Below, piece after piece: positions 1 to 9,778 of a DNA stretch of 64,000 nucleotides. The position numbers and the translations under genes were made by a program. Source of the stretch: Favolaschia claudopus (taxonomy: Eukaryota > Basidiomycota > Agaricomycetes > Agaricales > Mycenaceae); the NCBI GenBank assembly GCA_037176885.1, contig JAWWNJ010000013.1, positions 1,860,001-1,924,000 on the forward strand, given 5' to 3'. The notes beneath the pieces were generated by a model, which searched no databases, was not told the origin of the DNA, and saw only the letters and a program-made list of their open reading frames with translations. Positions within the stretch are counted from its first letter, which is position 1, and each line of letters starts with the position of its first letter.

Positions 1-732
1 CGACCTCCGTTCTCGCGTCGACGCGCAGTCATCACAAGCCTCAGCACACCAAGAACGCCTGAAGGACTTGAAAACCCGCATATCCACCCTCTCTTCAACA
101 CAACAACAAAACTCCGCCCGGCTCGCCCGCCTCGCCGCGACGCAGACACAGCTCACGCATCGACTCCTCGCGCTGGCGGCGCATTTGCACCTGCTTGTGC
201 CCGCGGTGAGGGGTTCGGGGATAAGGGTGGAGGAGGAGGAGCTGAGGGGGTGGTTGGAGGAGGTGAGGGAGGAGGTTGGGGGGCGTGGGGGTGCGGGGTG
301 GGGAGGGGGGAATGGCGGAGGGGGAGGAGGAGGAGGGGGAGGGCGGATGCGCGGGAAGCTGGGGGAGCTGTGGGCGCTTGTGGGGGCGTTGGGGGCCGCG
401 AAGGAGGCTGCGCAGGCGGGCACGGGAGGGCATGGGGGCGAGTGGAAGGTCGTCGACGAGGAAGGGCTGGCGAGGATCGCGAGGGTAAGTGTGGTGTGGT
501 GTTTCTCTCATTCATTCCTCCTCCTCTCTCCCACCTTGCACGGCAACTCGCTGATACCTCATTACGTCCACAGATCCTCGCCGAGCAGCAAGCTGGGCTG
601 GTACACCTCATGAAGACATTGAAAGCCGATCGCGCGGACATTGATGTCGTTCTGAAGGGCAGTGGGAAGAAGGGGGAGGAGGGGATGGGCGATGGGGAGG
701 GGGAGATGTGGGGGTCGAGGGGGGCGAGGTAG
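1..732 (+). CDS. Nup54/NUP57-like nucleoporin, C-terminal end (partial)
   Basis: This is the 3' end of a gene entering from the left edge. Reading in frame from base 2, the coding exon runs to 484. An intron (485-573, GTAAGT...CACAG, phase 0) is followed by a last exon 574-732. The protein is helical, with a run rich in L, A and Q, then a glycine-rich stretch at about 280-345. It ends in a segment containing ILAEQQAGL, HLMKTL and DIDVV. That order (coiled helical repeats, EEEL..WLEE, then ARIARILAEQQ.GL.HL) matches the C-terminal alpha-helical domain of Nup54, which pairs with Nup58 and Nup62 in the central channel of the nuclear pore. The FG-repeat half would lie off the window. The purine-rich G tract is coding but probably disordered. 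The 3' end of this gene was copied downstream (see the 668-1331 repeat). Confidence 0.75.
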   Translation, partial: RPPFSRRRAVITSLSTPRTPEGLENPHIHPLFNTTTKLRPARPPRRDADTAHASTPRAGGAFAPACARGEGFGDKGGGGGAEGVVGGGEGGGWGAWGCGVGRGEWRRGRRRRGRADAREAGGAVGACGGVGGREGGCAGGHGRAWGRVEGRRRGRAGEDREGKCGVVFLSFIPPPLSHLARQLADTSLRPQILAEQQAGLVHLMKTLKADRADIDVVLKGSGKKGEEGMGDGEGEMWGSRGAR

Positions 733-1331
733 TGGCGGCTTGTTCGGCTGTCATCGACGGAGTTATTTGGCGCGGAGACGATGGAGATATGTGATTGGGA
801 GGGAGCAGCTGGCCATGGTAACGAGAAGGCTTTCACGGAAACGAAGCCATGAAGCCAAGAAGAAAAAGAAAACGAGCTGTGTGTACATTTGCTATCATAT
901 CATCTCCATTACTCGTTCAAGTCCTCAATGGTGACTGCGGCCGGATATTTGGACGGGGGAGTAGAATGAATATGCGGCCATGGCATGTCACACTCCGTTT
1001 CTGAGGGGGGCGGTTTTGTCCGAGGGTGGAATCCCAGACGTAGACGGTGGTGACTCCAGGGGAGATATCTCGCGCGGGGCGGAGAAGGGGGAGGAGATGT
1101 GAGGGTCGAGGCGGGCGAGGTAGTGCGCGTTGCGTGTCGGCTTTCGACTCATTCGGCGCGGAGACGGTGCCATCGATGGAGATATTATATGCCGTGGCAA
1201 GCAATTGCGAGCAGCTTGATGATGAGAAAGCTTTCATGGAAACGAAGACATGAAGCTAAGAAGAAAACAAGCCGTGTGTACATTTGCTATCATTTCAATT
1301 ACTCGTCAAAGTCCTCAATGGTAACTGCGAT
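668..1331. repeat. Diverged tandem duplication of the Nup54 3' end and the convergent gene's 3' end
   Basis: Bases about 668-944 and 1081-1331 align along their length. Both hold the purine-rich Nup54 tail (GAGATGTG.GGGTCGAGG), then a shared 3'-UTR-like stretch (GAAACGAAG.CATGAAGC.AAGAAGAAAA, then GTGTACATTTGCTATCAT). Both finish with the terminal exon of the convergent gene (antisense GTTACCATTGAGGAC or GTCACCATTGAGGAC). Bases 945-1080, between the copies, match the middle of the convergent gene at about 1658-1771. The simplest history is a tandem duplication of roughly 690 bp followed by an internal deletion in the left copy. Divergence by substitutions and indels is visible, so the event is not recent. 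Confidence 0.8.
909..1080 (-). pseudogene. Truncated, internally deleted copy of the neighbouring unknown gene
   Basis: On the minus strand the sequence from about 1080 down to 945 encodes a peptide with RPARDISPG and TTVYVWDSTLGQ. It closely matches RPAQDLSPG/TTVYAWDSTIGQ of the complete gene at 1299-1873. It then jumps directly to the last-exon peptide AAVTIEDLNE followed by a stop (909-911), equivalent to IAVTIEDFDE in the complete gene. Everything between is missing and the N-terminal half is absent. It is a by-product of the tandem duplication described above and has no start codon in frame. Confidence 0.75.
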
Positions 1332-1873
1332 GCTGTACAGCTAGACAAATCGACAGCTTCAGCTGGCGAGAACAGCGAGAACAGACAATATCTCACCGGC
1401 CTGCCCGTGCTCTCGAACTGCGCCTCGTGGGGGTCATCCGCAACCGTAATCATCACCTTCGAGTAAGGCATCGCGAACGAGTACGAGTCGCGCCAACTCT
1501 TTCCCGGCGCCGCGAGCCAGAACTGCGGCGAAGGTTCGCTCTTTGGGTACTCAAGAGAGGCATCCCCGTATTGGTACCTCGTCTTCGGGCGCCCGCCGTC
1601 TGGGGTGTATCCCTGGATCTCAACGGCCCAGGCGCGTGCGGGCCCGGATTCCTTGACGGGGGAATAATATATGTGCCCGTGGCATGTTTTCGTGGGGGCG
1701 GTTTGTCCGATGGTGGAGTCCCAGGCGTAGACGGTGGTGGCTCCCGGGGAGAGATCTTGGGCGGGGCGGCTGGTGGCTCCGGCGAAATATTCGGCGGCGT
1801 GGAAGAGGGAGAAGGATACGGAAGAGTTGTTCTTGATGACCATGGAGTAGTCGGAGGTCAGGGCGGAAGACAT
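1299..1873 (-). CDS. Unknown agaricomycete protein, paralogue of 13015-13591
   Basis: I do not recognise the family. The minimal model has exons 1397-1873 and 1299-1340 with a 56-nt intron (1341-1396) after TGRP, giving a protein of about 172 residues starting MSSALTSDYS. The protein is rich in beta-prone segments (MVIKNNSSVSFSLFH, TTVYAWDSTIGQ, IYYSP, WAVEIQGYTP, KVMITVADDPHE) and has no signal peptide or membrane segment. A compact beta-sandwich is a reasonable guess. The paralogue at 13015-13591 has the same intron at the same codon and the same final-exon pattern (LYS.AV.(I)EDxx), which supports both models. An AG acceptor lies directly before the ATG in both copies, so there is probably an upstream exon or a 5'-UTR intron; the true start is uncertain. 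Confidence 0.7.
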
Positions 1874-2644
1874 CTGCAAGAGGATTTGAGAATTGAAATG
1901 TCTGGAAGTCAGCAAGGTGCGGGATCCACCTCAATGAATCTGTCCCTCGTAGAAGGGTGAGCACTGGCACTGGGACTTGCATGTTCGGTATCCAGGCTTT
2001 TTATGGAGGAGAAACATACCAGATTGCAGGATGAAGATCGCCTGACGGGCATTCCTAACATCTCAGACGTCGGCACATACATACTTCGCATGGGCAAGTT
2101 TGACTTGGGACTATGGATGAAGTGAAGATTGCTTGGGTTCGGGAAATTTGAAGCGCCGGAAACACAAATCAAATATATGCGTATACGTCGAGTCTGTTCA
2201 TGGCTCGTCAAACGTATTTTGCAATCCACTGAGACGATGGTTAAGGCAAGAAATTTGCCGATCTCTTTCCAGTCCACTACAAGGTGAGAATGCTCACAAT
2301 TCAAACCGATTCAGACACTCAACCACTTCGAAGACTTTCCGGGTATCAGTTATTTTCAGTTCTGGCTCATATCATCACTGCAGTCCTTCTTTTACAGTGT
2401 GCTTGTCAAACCAGTGTTCGAGTTGTTTGTAGTCGGGATTTAGAACCGCCGGAGATCCGGATTGAACCACAACTGTACACTTTGGCGTACACGGGCACGT
2501 CCACACTAAAATTACGCGTATACGTACATGCGGCGCAGGTATGAGTAAGTAATGTAATTTTTCAATTCAAAATCGCGATACTGTACATTCTGCTTAGAAT
2601 ATATACATACTTTTTTCTTCTCCTGCTTCGAAACCATTTATGCT
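1874..2644. other. Intergenic region, no gene recognised
   Basis: This stretch separates the upstream end of the unknown minus-strand gene from the 3' end of the Old Yellow Enzyme gene. It presumably contains the 5' exon or leader of the former, which I could not fix. Open frames on both strands lack family resemblance and are interrupted. No repeat or RNA gene was seen. Confidence 0.5.
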
Positions 2645-4008
2645 TTATGCCCGGGTCGCGAACGGCTGATCTGTGTACCCCCTTGGCTCATCCACGCCAG
2701 CGAGATAGAACGTTGAGCGCTCGTAAGGATGCAGTGGGATATTCTTCTCCAGCCGTATGGGGAGGTCGGGCTGCGATATCATTAACTTATATCTCCGCGC
2801 AAGCGAACCAAAGATAGTAGTCAAACGACAACGCACATTAGCAATGAAATGCCGTCCAAATGCAACCAATGTATTACTATTAGCGCTTTTGCTTGTTAAC
2901 TCGATCGCAGAATCGCGAGAAAAGCCGCCCGCTCGGATGAGCGGTTTGTTGGGGCCCCAGATCGAGCAGATGGGTTCGTTCGATTGGGCAGCATTCGACG
3001 CTGAGACGTCTACCGCGGTGTCGGAGTTTATGCGCGGTTCGATGAGGTGCAGGTATGCGAGACTCGGGTTAAGCCGTTTGAGTTCTGAGACGAGGTGGGT
3101 GTATGTCGGGAGTGGGTCTTTCATGCCCATTCCTTCAGAAGAACGCGAGTCAGCGGGTCTTGCAAGCGGGAACGAAAGACATCGGCTGACCCAAGAACGG
3201 ACTCCAAGGGCTGAACCGGATGGCTGTTCGGGACTCGCCGATCGCGTCAGCGATGGCTTTGACGACTTCCAAAGGGAAGTTGGCGCGGTTTTCGACGCTG
3301 CCGCCGTATTTGTCGGTACGGATATTGGAAACGTCTTGAATAAATTGTTCGACAAGGCAACCATTGCATGCTAATTGGTTTATCAGTAAATAGAACGGGT
3401 ATCAGACCTGGGACTCACCATGGACCTCGACCCCGTCAAAACCAATCTCAACAGCGGTCTTCGCAGCTTGAGCAAAAAGGCCGATATACTCTTGAATTTC
3501 GTCATGAGTGAGTGGACGCGGCTTTTCCGTCGCATTTGGATCGACGGGAATGTCCGAGGCAGAGACCAAAGGCAATGTGGGGTCCTCAGCTCTTAGCACG
3601 TCAGGCATCGCCGCACGCCCAAGAGCCACCAACTGCATGAAGATGAACGATCCCTGTGCGTGCACAGAATCTACGACCTAGACCCATCAGTTTAACAAAA
3701 AATGTTTCACACAAATCGTGGCCAGATAAACCAACCTCCTTCCAAGCGTCAATCTGGTCCTGTGTGAAGATGCCAGGCATGTGGGGAAAGCCTGCTGCCC
3801 GCGCAGCAATGAGGGTGGACTCTGTGATGACGAGGGTACCAGGTGTGCTTGCGCGCTGGGTGTAAAAATCCTTCACGAGAGGAAGAAAGGGAACGAGTTT
3901 TGGTGTCGTTTTGAATCGAGTCATAGGCGCAAGGACTACACGATGCTTCAAGGACACAGGACCGACGTTGATGGGCTGGAAAAGCTGAGCAGAGGTTGAA
4001 GAAGACAT
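2645..4008 (-). CDS. Old Yellow Enzyme family FMN oxidoreductase (NADPH:flavin oxidoreductase), 377 aa
   Basis: The model has five exons: 3736-4008, 3419-3677, 3191-3370, 2837-3132 and 2645-2770, with introns of 48-66 nt. They sum to 1134 nt (377 aa), the usual size for the family. The N-terminus (AQLFQPINVG...HRVVLAPMTRF) is the classic OYE start. Further along come ITESTLIAARAAG, WKEVVDSVHAQGSFIFMQL, FDGVEVH, DVSN.RTDKYGG, MGMKDPLPTYTHLV and a C-terminal GGFSRDSAIE. OYEs are cytosolic FMN barrels that reduce activated C=C bonds with NAD(P)H; the physiological substrate cannot be told. His177 and Asn180 of the substrate-binding H..N motif are present. The residue aligned with the proton-donating Tyr (OYE1 Tyr196) reads as Cys182. 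The start chosen is the first ATG before SSSTSAQLF. Confidence 0.92.
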
Positions 4009-4744
4009 TATGGGGGACGTGTTCAATTGGTGAGCGGAAAATCCCCATTTCCTCCGAGAGCTTTATCCCTCGTCGTTCCTTGACTCCGAGTCAGTCCTGG
4101 TGAGTCGTGACTTGAGCGGCATTTTCGGAAGTCGAAAGTCGGGTCCTGTCCTGCTTACTAATTCTCCTAATCTCCGTCGCTTTGGCCCTAGACAAATGAG
4201 CGAGGTCATAAATTCGAGTGTCGCGCCAGGTCGCACGAATTCGAGTCAAAATTTTTGCTGATCGGATCGGATTGGTGATCAATGGCAATCATTGACAAAC
4301 AACCGCTCTCGACCCGATATGGTAATTTTCGCACCACCACAAATCCTCGACACAACGCATATGATGTATGCTCATGTGGTTGTTACACTGTCTTTCGGTG
4401 CGGCGGAGGATTCGAGTACCTTCATTTTCCATACTCACACACATGCTAACGGTCTACTAGGCGCCGCACTGGGCGGGTGAAAACCTTGGTGAAAATGGAC
4501 GGTAAAGACGAGACTGAGAGAAAAGATAGAACAGACCGAGGGGACCTCGAATGGTGAATGGTGAAAGGAAAAGCCGCCGGTCGAGGTCCAGCAGCCGATG
4601 ACTCCTAGATGATATCCAAATGATTTCATTGTTCCGCTGAGATACAGAATTACATTGTGGCAACGGCGCTTTGATAGATTCTCTGGAGCTGTCTACACCA
4701 GATCGTCAGCAAACGCAGATTCGGGGGGAGGGAACACGCACAAC
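4009..4744. other. Intergenic region upstream of the OYE gene
   Basis: The right-hand neighbour is also on the minus strand, so this region holds the OYE promoter and the 3' flank of the 4745-5332 gene. Short open frames on both strands have no recognisable content. Nothing else was identified. Confidence 0.5.
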
Positions 4745-5332
4745 TCAATCGATATGACCACCCTCTCTCAATTCTTGCAAAGCCTTCTCCCTCAAAATCT
4801 CGTCCTCGCTCATATCCGCGCTATCGTTTTGGCTCGACTCAAACGACTGCCACTTCCACGATCCATCCTCCTGCTCGCCTGCATCTTCGTCAACCCATTC
4901 CTCGAACCCCATATTGGCGATATCGAGATTGACGATCATAGAATGCGCCTCTTCATACGGAAGCCTGCAAGCACGAAACTCGCCTGTGAGACCACCCTCA
5001 TCATCTGGATCCTCCTCGTCTCCTCCATCATACACCTGCTCGCACACAAGACACGTCGACGTCTCAAAGCCCTTCTGATCGATGATGAGCCAGTCGCCGG
5101 TCGAAACACCGACTTTGTCGAATGCTTCCTCGTTCTCTCGGATGAACGTGTTGATCTCGGCGAAAGACTTTGAAACGAAGTCGTTTTTATCACGGATGTC
5201 TTGCACGGGCAGTTTCGTCGCGCTGGGTGCCGTCGATGGCACGTCGGTCGAGGTGAGGAGTGTCCATTGGCTGTCGGCTGGATACTCGCCGAACTCGAAG
5301 TCTTGGATGAGGAGGAGAGCGCGGTTAAGAAC
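4745..5332 (-). CDS. Unknown acidic protein, 5' end uncertain
   Basis: I do not recognise this protein. A continuous minus-strand frame from an AG acceptor at 5333-5334 to the stop at 4745-4747 encodes 195 residues. It contains a VLNRALLLIQDFEFGEYPA stretch, then GDWLIIDQKGFETSTCLVCEQVY with two cysteines spaced C-x2-C. It ends with a highly acidic tail (GGDEEDPDDEGG..., SADMSEDEILREKALQELRE). The first exon is probably very short. An ATG at 5421 could encode MFAVF and splice to 5332 in frame, but the donor would be weak (GTTACA or GTTTTC). Upstream in the same frame there is protein-like sequence ending in a TAA just before the acceptor, so an alternative 5' structure or a disabled start is possible. 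No membrane segment is visible. Confidence 0.55.
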   Translation of the reverse strand, partial: VLNRALLLIQDFEFGEYPADSQWTLLTSTDVPSTAPSATKLPVQDIRDKNDFVSKSFAEINTFIRENEEAFDKVGVSTGDWLIIDQKGFETSTCLVCEQVYDGGDEEDPDDEGGLTGEFRACRLPYEEAHSMIVNLDIANMGFEEWVDEDAGEQEDGSWKWQSFESSQNDSADMSEDEILREKALQELREGGHID

Positions 5333-5421
5333 CTGATGTTATTCAGGGCGAGTTATTATGCCGCAGAAGATGTTGGACTCGCCTTGGGTGGTGGAGTCCC
5401 TGTAACGAAAACTGCGAACAT

Positions 5422-5786
5422 GGAGGTTGTTGCTGAGGTTGTCACGCTTTGTCACAAAGCAGATGTCATTGCATCGCGGCCATCGGCCCGGCATTCCGGC
5501 GCAACTGAAAGTTCCCAAAAAAGGTTTCTTCGTCCGGTGTTTCTGTGTTCACAGCTAGCCATGTTTCAGCTGGTATTCACATTCAGAGGCACCTCCTCAT
5601 TTTCTAGCTCGATTCATCCACAGTAAACGAAATTTCGACGAGTCACGAGCCTCGGAGCGCGTCGCATTCTTCAAGTTACTTGAGTATACGGCGGCTGCAA
5701 TTGAATACGTGCGACCGAGTCGAACATGGAATTTCTTGCAGTTGAATTGCAGCCATCCACACTACACCCCGGAAGATCGAATCAAA
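5422..5786. other. Short intergenic region
   Basis: About 365 bp lie between the 3' end of the first MYND gene and the 5' end of the unknown acidic-protein gene, both on the minus strand. It would contain the latter's promoter. No feature was identified. Confidence 0.45.
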
Positions 5787-7926
5787 TTATTTGCAAATGA
5801 TCCATGAGTAAATCGGCTGATGAACTTCAACCAGCGGCGGTCCCTTCAACGACTCGACGTTCTCCGAGTCCTTCTTCTGTTCCATATTTTCTCCTTCAGT
5901 CGCCTCCGTCTCAACACTCGAGCTTGAAACCCGGAACGGACAGCAGATAAACCTTCCGAAACCAGTATCTGCAATTCGCGCAATATGCAGCTGAGCCCTC
6001 CCACCACCACGAACGAGGCGAGTAACTTGGTGTGCTACTCGAGGGCTATCTTCTTCCGATACCCGTGACGACATCAACTGTCCCACAGATAACACCTCGA
6101 GTTTGAGCTCCCCATCAATGTAGTTGAATTCGGTGCATACAACCGTTTCAGGCGCTGCATGCGCGTGAAGGGTGTTGATTTCTTTCTTGCGGGAGAGATA
6201 ATCATGATGCACGAGATATCGAAGGAAGGCACGTTCCCGGCTGGGAAGGTACGGTTTTTCGAGATCTATCGAATATTATTAATTGCTGGAAAAAGTAGTG
6301 GGCAAGGGAACTGGCCTGGTTTCCACGAGCGTTGGCATACATCTCTATGGTCCCCCACCTTCCAATCCTGCTTCTGACAGAGAACAGAGCAATATGAGAC
6401 GCCGAAACAGCGGGAACATCTTCGGAAGGTGGTATACGCTCCCACTTGATCGCACTGCTCAAAACGATGAGAAGCATACTTTTCGTCAACCAGAAATGAG
6501 ACGCACATCGAGATTATCGCAGAATTTTACATTGCAGTGACTGTGTCGCTCTTCATCGAACTTCGCCTTGATAGTGAGGCGCTCTTGAGCCAACTGAATG
6601 AACGGCGTCCAAAGTACAGACACATCCGAATCCAGCAAGCTTGCAGTGAGACCTAGTTCGTCGATCCGCATCAACGCCTTTTCGACGCGCCACAGAACAG
6701 AGTAAAACGTCAAAATCCCAGGTAGGATTCCAACCATGATATTCGTGATAGCACCCTTGTAGTGCCCGATTCCAACGATGCTATAACGAGCCAGGGCGAC
6801 GAGCAACTGCACGTCGACGGATTTCCGTAGGTTCGGGGAGGTGTTCATTTGCGTATCCACTAGGTGGAGACAACGGTTGAGCACCTGCGAGGCCATGGGT
6901 GTGAGGTGAGGGTCTTGGATCCGCCAAAGAACAGTGATGAGGTTTTTGAGGGCGCCGAGGAGGTCGAATGTGAGGAGAGATTCTCGCATGTAGTGGGTAG
7001 GTATGTACCGCCGCAGAGCATCGACGAAAGACAGGTATTCTTCGAGGAAGCTTTCGTCGAGATCTTCCAGCCTAGCCACCTCCGACGTGATCATGTTGAG
7101 ATGTTTCATGACCAGAGAGGCAAGATGAGTGAAGTCGTAGTTCGCGCTTTGTAGCTCATCTCCAACAGTGGGATCATAGAAGAGTGCAGGGATTATTTGG
7201 CTGATATGCGTCTCTGATTCTGGCCCAACCCTCCACAAGTCGCTATGATCCAAAAAGTGTCCCCACAATCGGGTAACACGATCCCATAACCCGGGAGTGA
7301 ATGCCACCACGGGGTTTATCCGCGATGTGGCTGAATCAATAAAGTCAACTCCGAGGTGATTGATGAGCGAGAGATGAACGGGGCAGATATTCACGTTCAA
7401 TGCATAGAGCTCATCGAGATAGCGGATCTGGAGGTTGAAGCAAAACCAGATGCGCGGCCAGAGATGTGGAAGGACGTCATCTGGGATGAGTCCTTCCTCA
7501 GCCATGATGTCCAGGGCTTGTAAAACCGTCAGAGATCCTGCTGCAAAAGATACGCGTCGGTCGTGATTGTTCACGGAGGTTGGCGTTCTTTGGTATTTCC
7601 CGAGAACATGATAGTAAACGAAGAGGAAGGATTTCGGTGGGATTGGGTGTCTTTCTTCGAACGTGGCGCGTTGTGAGATGGGGACTCCGAAGATGTCTTC
7701 TACAGTGACTCCGGGACCGTCTTCCATAACGCGGAGGGCTATATTCTGTGATTCGTTTGAGCAGATTAACGATAAATTGTCAACTCAAAACTTTGACGAA
7801 AAATCGAAGCTGACAGACCTGCAAGTAAATTGGTAGTCGGTCTATATTCCTGTGATCCAGAGCAGGGTGTACACTTGTACCTTCCCTCGCTCGTGGACCG
7901 TCACTAGGTGGCATTTGACGCGACAT
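5787..7926 (-). CDS. MYND-type zinc-finger protein 1, 642 aa
   Basis: The model has four exons: 7819-7926, 6507-7745, 6327-6454 and 5787-6240, with introns of 52-86 nt. They total 1929 nt (642 aa). The protein starts MSRQMPPSDG; a second ATG 12 nt on is also possible. It continues with a helical domain typical of the expanded agaricomycete MYND family (HPALDHRNIDRLP, NIALRVMEDG, DDVLPHLWPRIW). The MYND finger begins at about residue 445: CDNLDC, then RRCSRC, YCSVLC, QDWK.GDH and C. The finger is completed only when the 52-nt intron at 6455-6506 is removed, which confirms that splice. After it comes SRERAFLRYLVHHDYL and an unrecognised C-terminal region. MYND fingers bind proline-rich peptides; the partners and role here are unknown. 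Confidence 0.88.
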
Positions 7927-8259
7927 GAGCGCCGAAAAAACGGTGTTTTCGCGTATCAAAAATGCGATGATCGGCCAAATATGGGTAAACTCTTGGGTAC
8001 GATGAGCCTGCCAGATGCCTCTCAGGCTTCCCTTCTTGTGAACTGACAAATCAGAATACAGAGGGTATGAAAGTGGAGAATAAACTTGCATACACTAAGA
8101 ATTAACACGCATCAGGTGATAGTACAAGTTAGAATATTAAGTATATTGAGCTGGGGACATTTCAAGGACATTTGATCAGCGGCTCAGCCAGGGAGAGAGG
8201 AAACAAAACACCAAATGCGTACCATCAAAGACAAATGTACATTATTGTTTCTGCAACGG
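7927..8259. other. Intergenic region, 5' of MYND gene 1
   Basis: About 330 bp lie between the MYND gene start and the end of the decayed F-box gene. Minus-strand open frame continues upstream of the chosen start, so an earlier start for the MYND gene cannot be excluded. No other feature was recognised. Confidence 0.4.
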
Positions 8260-9515
8260 TCATCGAAGTATCACCCCACGAACGACCACATCGGGTGAGT
8301 GAAGTGCGGAGAATAAGTAGTCCATCCCAACTAGCCCAGCCGCTACGGCTCTATGCATATGAGCTCCCACAAACCCGACAAACGCATCGAATCCCCCCCT
8401 ATCGATGTTCGCAAAGCTCCGCAGCAAGAAGAGCACCTCGCACAGATGCTCCTGAGCCATGTCCATCAGCGCGTTATCCAGCGGTGCCCAATCTGCAGCG
8501 TTGCCACGCGCAGTCCATAGTTGACGATCTGGACGATGCGGACCGTCAGGGCGGTCTAGTATAGCTATAATGACCTCGAAGTTCGGCGTGGCAGAGATTC
8601 CTGCGGAGATGATGGATATGAAGTCGGGAGGGGATTTTGTGAGCTCGACGTCGATTAGGAGTTCAAGGACATAGAGATTAAGTAGAGTCGGTAGATAAGT
8701 CGGGGGCGTGTCTGAAAAAAACGAAAACATGTTGGAAATTTCTCGAAACAGCAGAGGAACGATGTCTGCTTACTTAATTCCATCTCCAGGTACTCGAGCG
8801 AGAAACATGCCCCAAGAAATTGTACGAAGTGTGGTTGAAGTAGCTCTTAAACCGGAGGAAATACGACGGTGAATCGCCCGAGATTCTAGTGTAGTAGCAC
8901 ATTGCGACGTGGTTGCAAGACGCCAAAGTGGGTGTGTCCCAGCTCCTCACTTTGAGATGCCAGACATTCCCTGGCGCGATAGTCCGACCATCTCCTTCGA
9001 GCTGCTCCTCTTCTTCATCGACAAATGTCACGCAGTGCAGAAACACTTCCTCCAAAGACGACAAAGCCCGCAAAACGACCGAGGATGAGAGATTGATGAC
9101 GTGTAAAGCAAGACACCGTAAGGTTGGAAGCGATATAAGCTCAATAAGACAGGAATTTTGCGTTAGATAGCGACCTGGTGCCATTCCGTCTGGAATCTGG
9201 ATCTCCCCGGATTGTGACACACTCGAGCTCGGACAGCGCAGCAACGATGACGCGCAATTCAGCAAAGTCTGCTGGGACTTTGCCTAGATTGAATGCTAAA
9301 TTTCAGAAATATTTGCCCAGATGAGGGGATGAGGCGAGAAATCGAGCTGCTTTCTCGTATTTAGCGATCCCGTCCTCCAAGGACATCCAGCGGAATAGAC
9401 GGCGTTGGCTTGAAACGACGAAGGTCACGCCGGCGAGGAAGCAAGCGGGAAGACTGGAGTCTGGTACCTCGCCGACAATGGCGTCGATGAGCTCTTGAGG
9501 GAGCTCGGGTACCAT
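8260..9515 (-). pseudogene. F-box/LRR-like gene, apparently decayed
   Basis: The frame starts MVPELPQELIDAIVGE, a typical agaricomycete F-box N-terminus, and continues through SLEDGIAKYEKAARFLASSPHLGKYF. It then meets an in-frame TGA at 9303-9305, after which the same frame goes on as NLAFNLGKVPADFAELRVI and LECVTIRGD. A CGA-to-TGA change would explain the stop, since no GT..AG intron removes it sensibly. Near 9170 the frame shifts to LISLPTLRCLALHVINLSS and LSSLEEVFLHCVTF (leucine-rich repeats), and it shifts again near 8850 to PHFVQFLGACFSLEYLEMEL. A good intron (about 8732-8775, GTAAGC...TTTCAG) leads into the last part: TPPTYLPTLLNLYVLELL, then EHLCEVLFLLRSF, stopping at 8260. Some frame changes might be missed introns, but the TGA argues for a pseudogene. 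F-box proteins recruit substrates to SCF ubiquitin ligases. Confidence 0.65.
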
Positions 9516-9778
9516 ATTGCCTCCAGAAGAGCTATCATATGGCGGCGAACACAGTGGTGGTCAAGCTCAAAGAGTCGAGTCAGCCTTGATGACCAGCCTC
9601 GTTACACGAACACGTGATTCGCAACAGCTCACAACAAACCCCCTGATTGTTTCGACCACACCTGCACATTCACTTCAAACGCGCGCTCTGAAACCGAAAG
9701 GAGTGTGTCGTATACTAACAGAATACAGGCTAACTTGCCCTGATCCGAGCATATTAGAAAATTACATATTCATAATGT
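9516..9778. other. Short intergenic region
   Basis: This separates the end of MYND gene 2 from the F-box remnant start on the same strand. No feature was seen; it would have carried the F-box gene promoter. Confidence 0.4.

Noticed and set aside
153..836. Long minus-strand frame over the nucleoporin gene
   Set aside because: It is the antisense of the purine-rich Nup54 coding sequence and reads as Pro/Ser low complexity.
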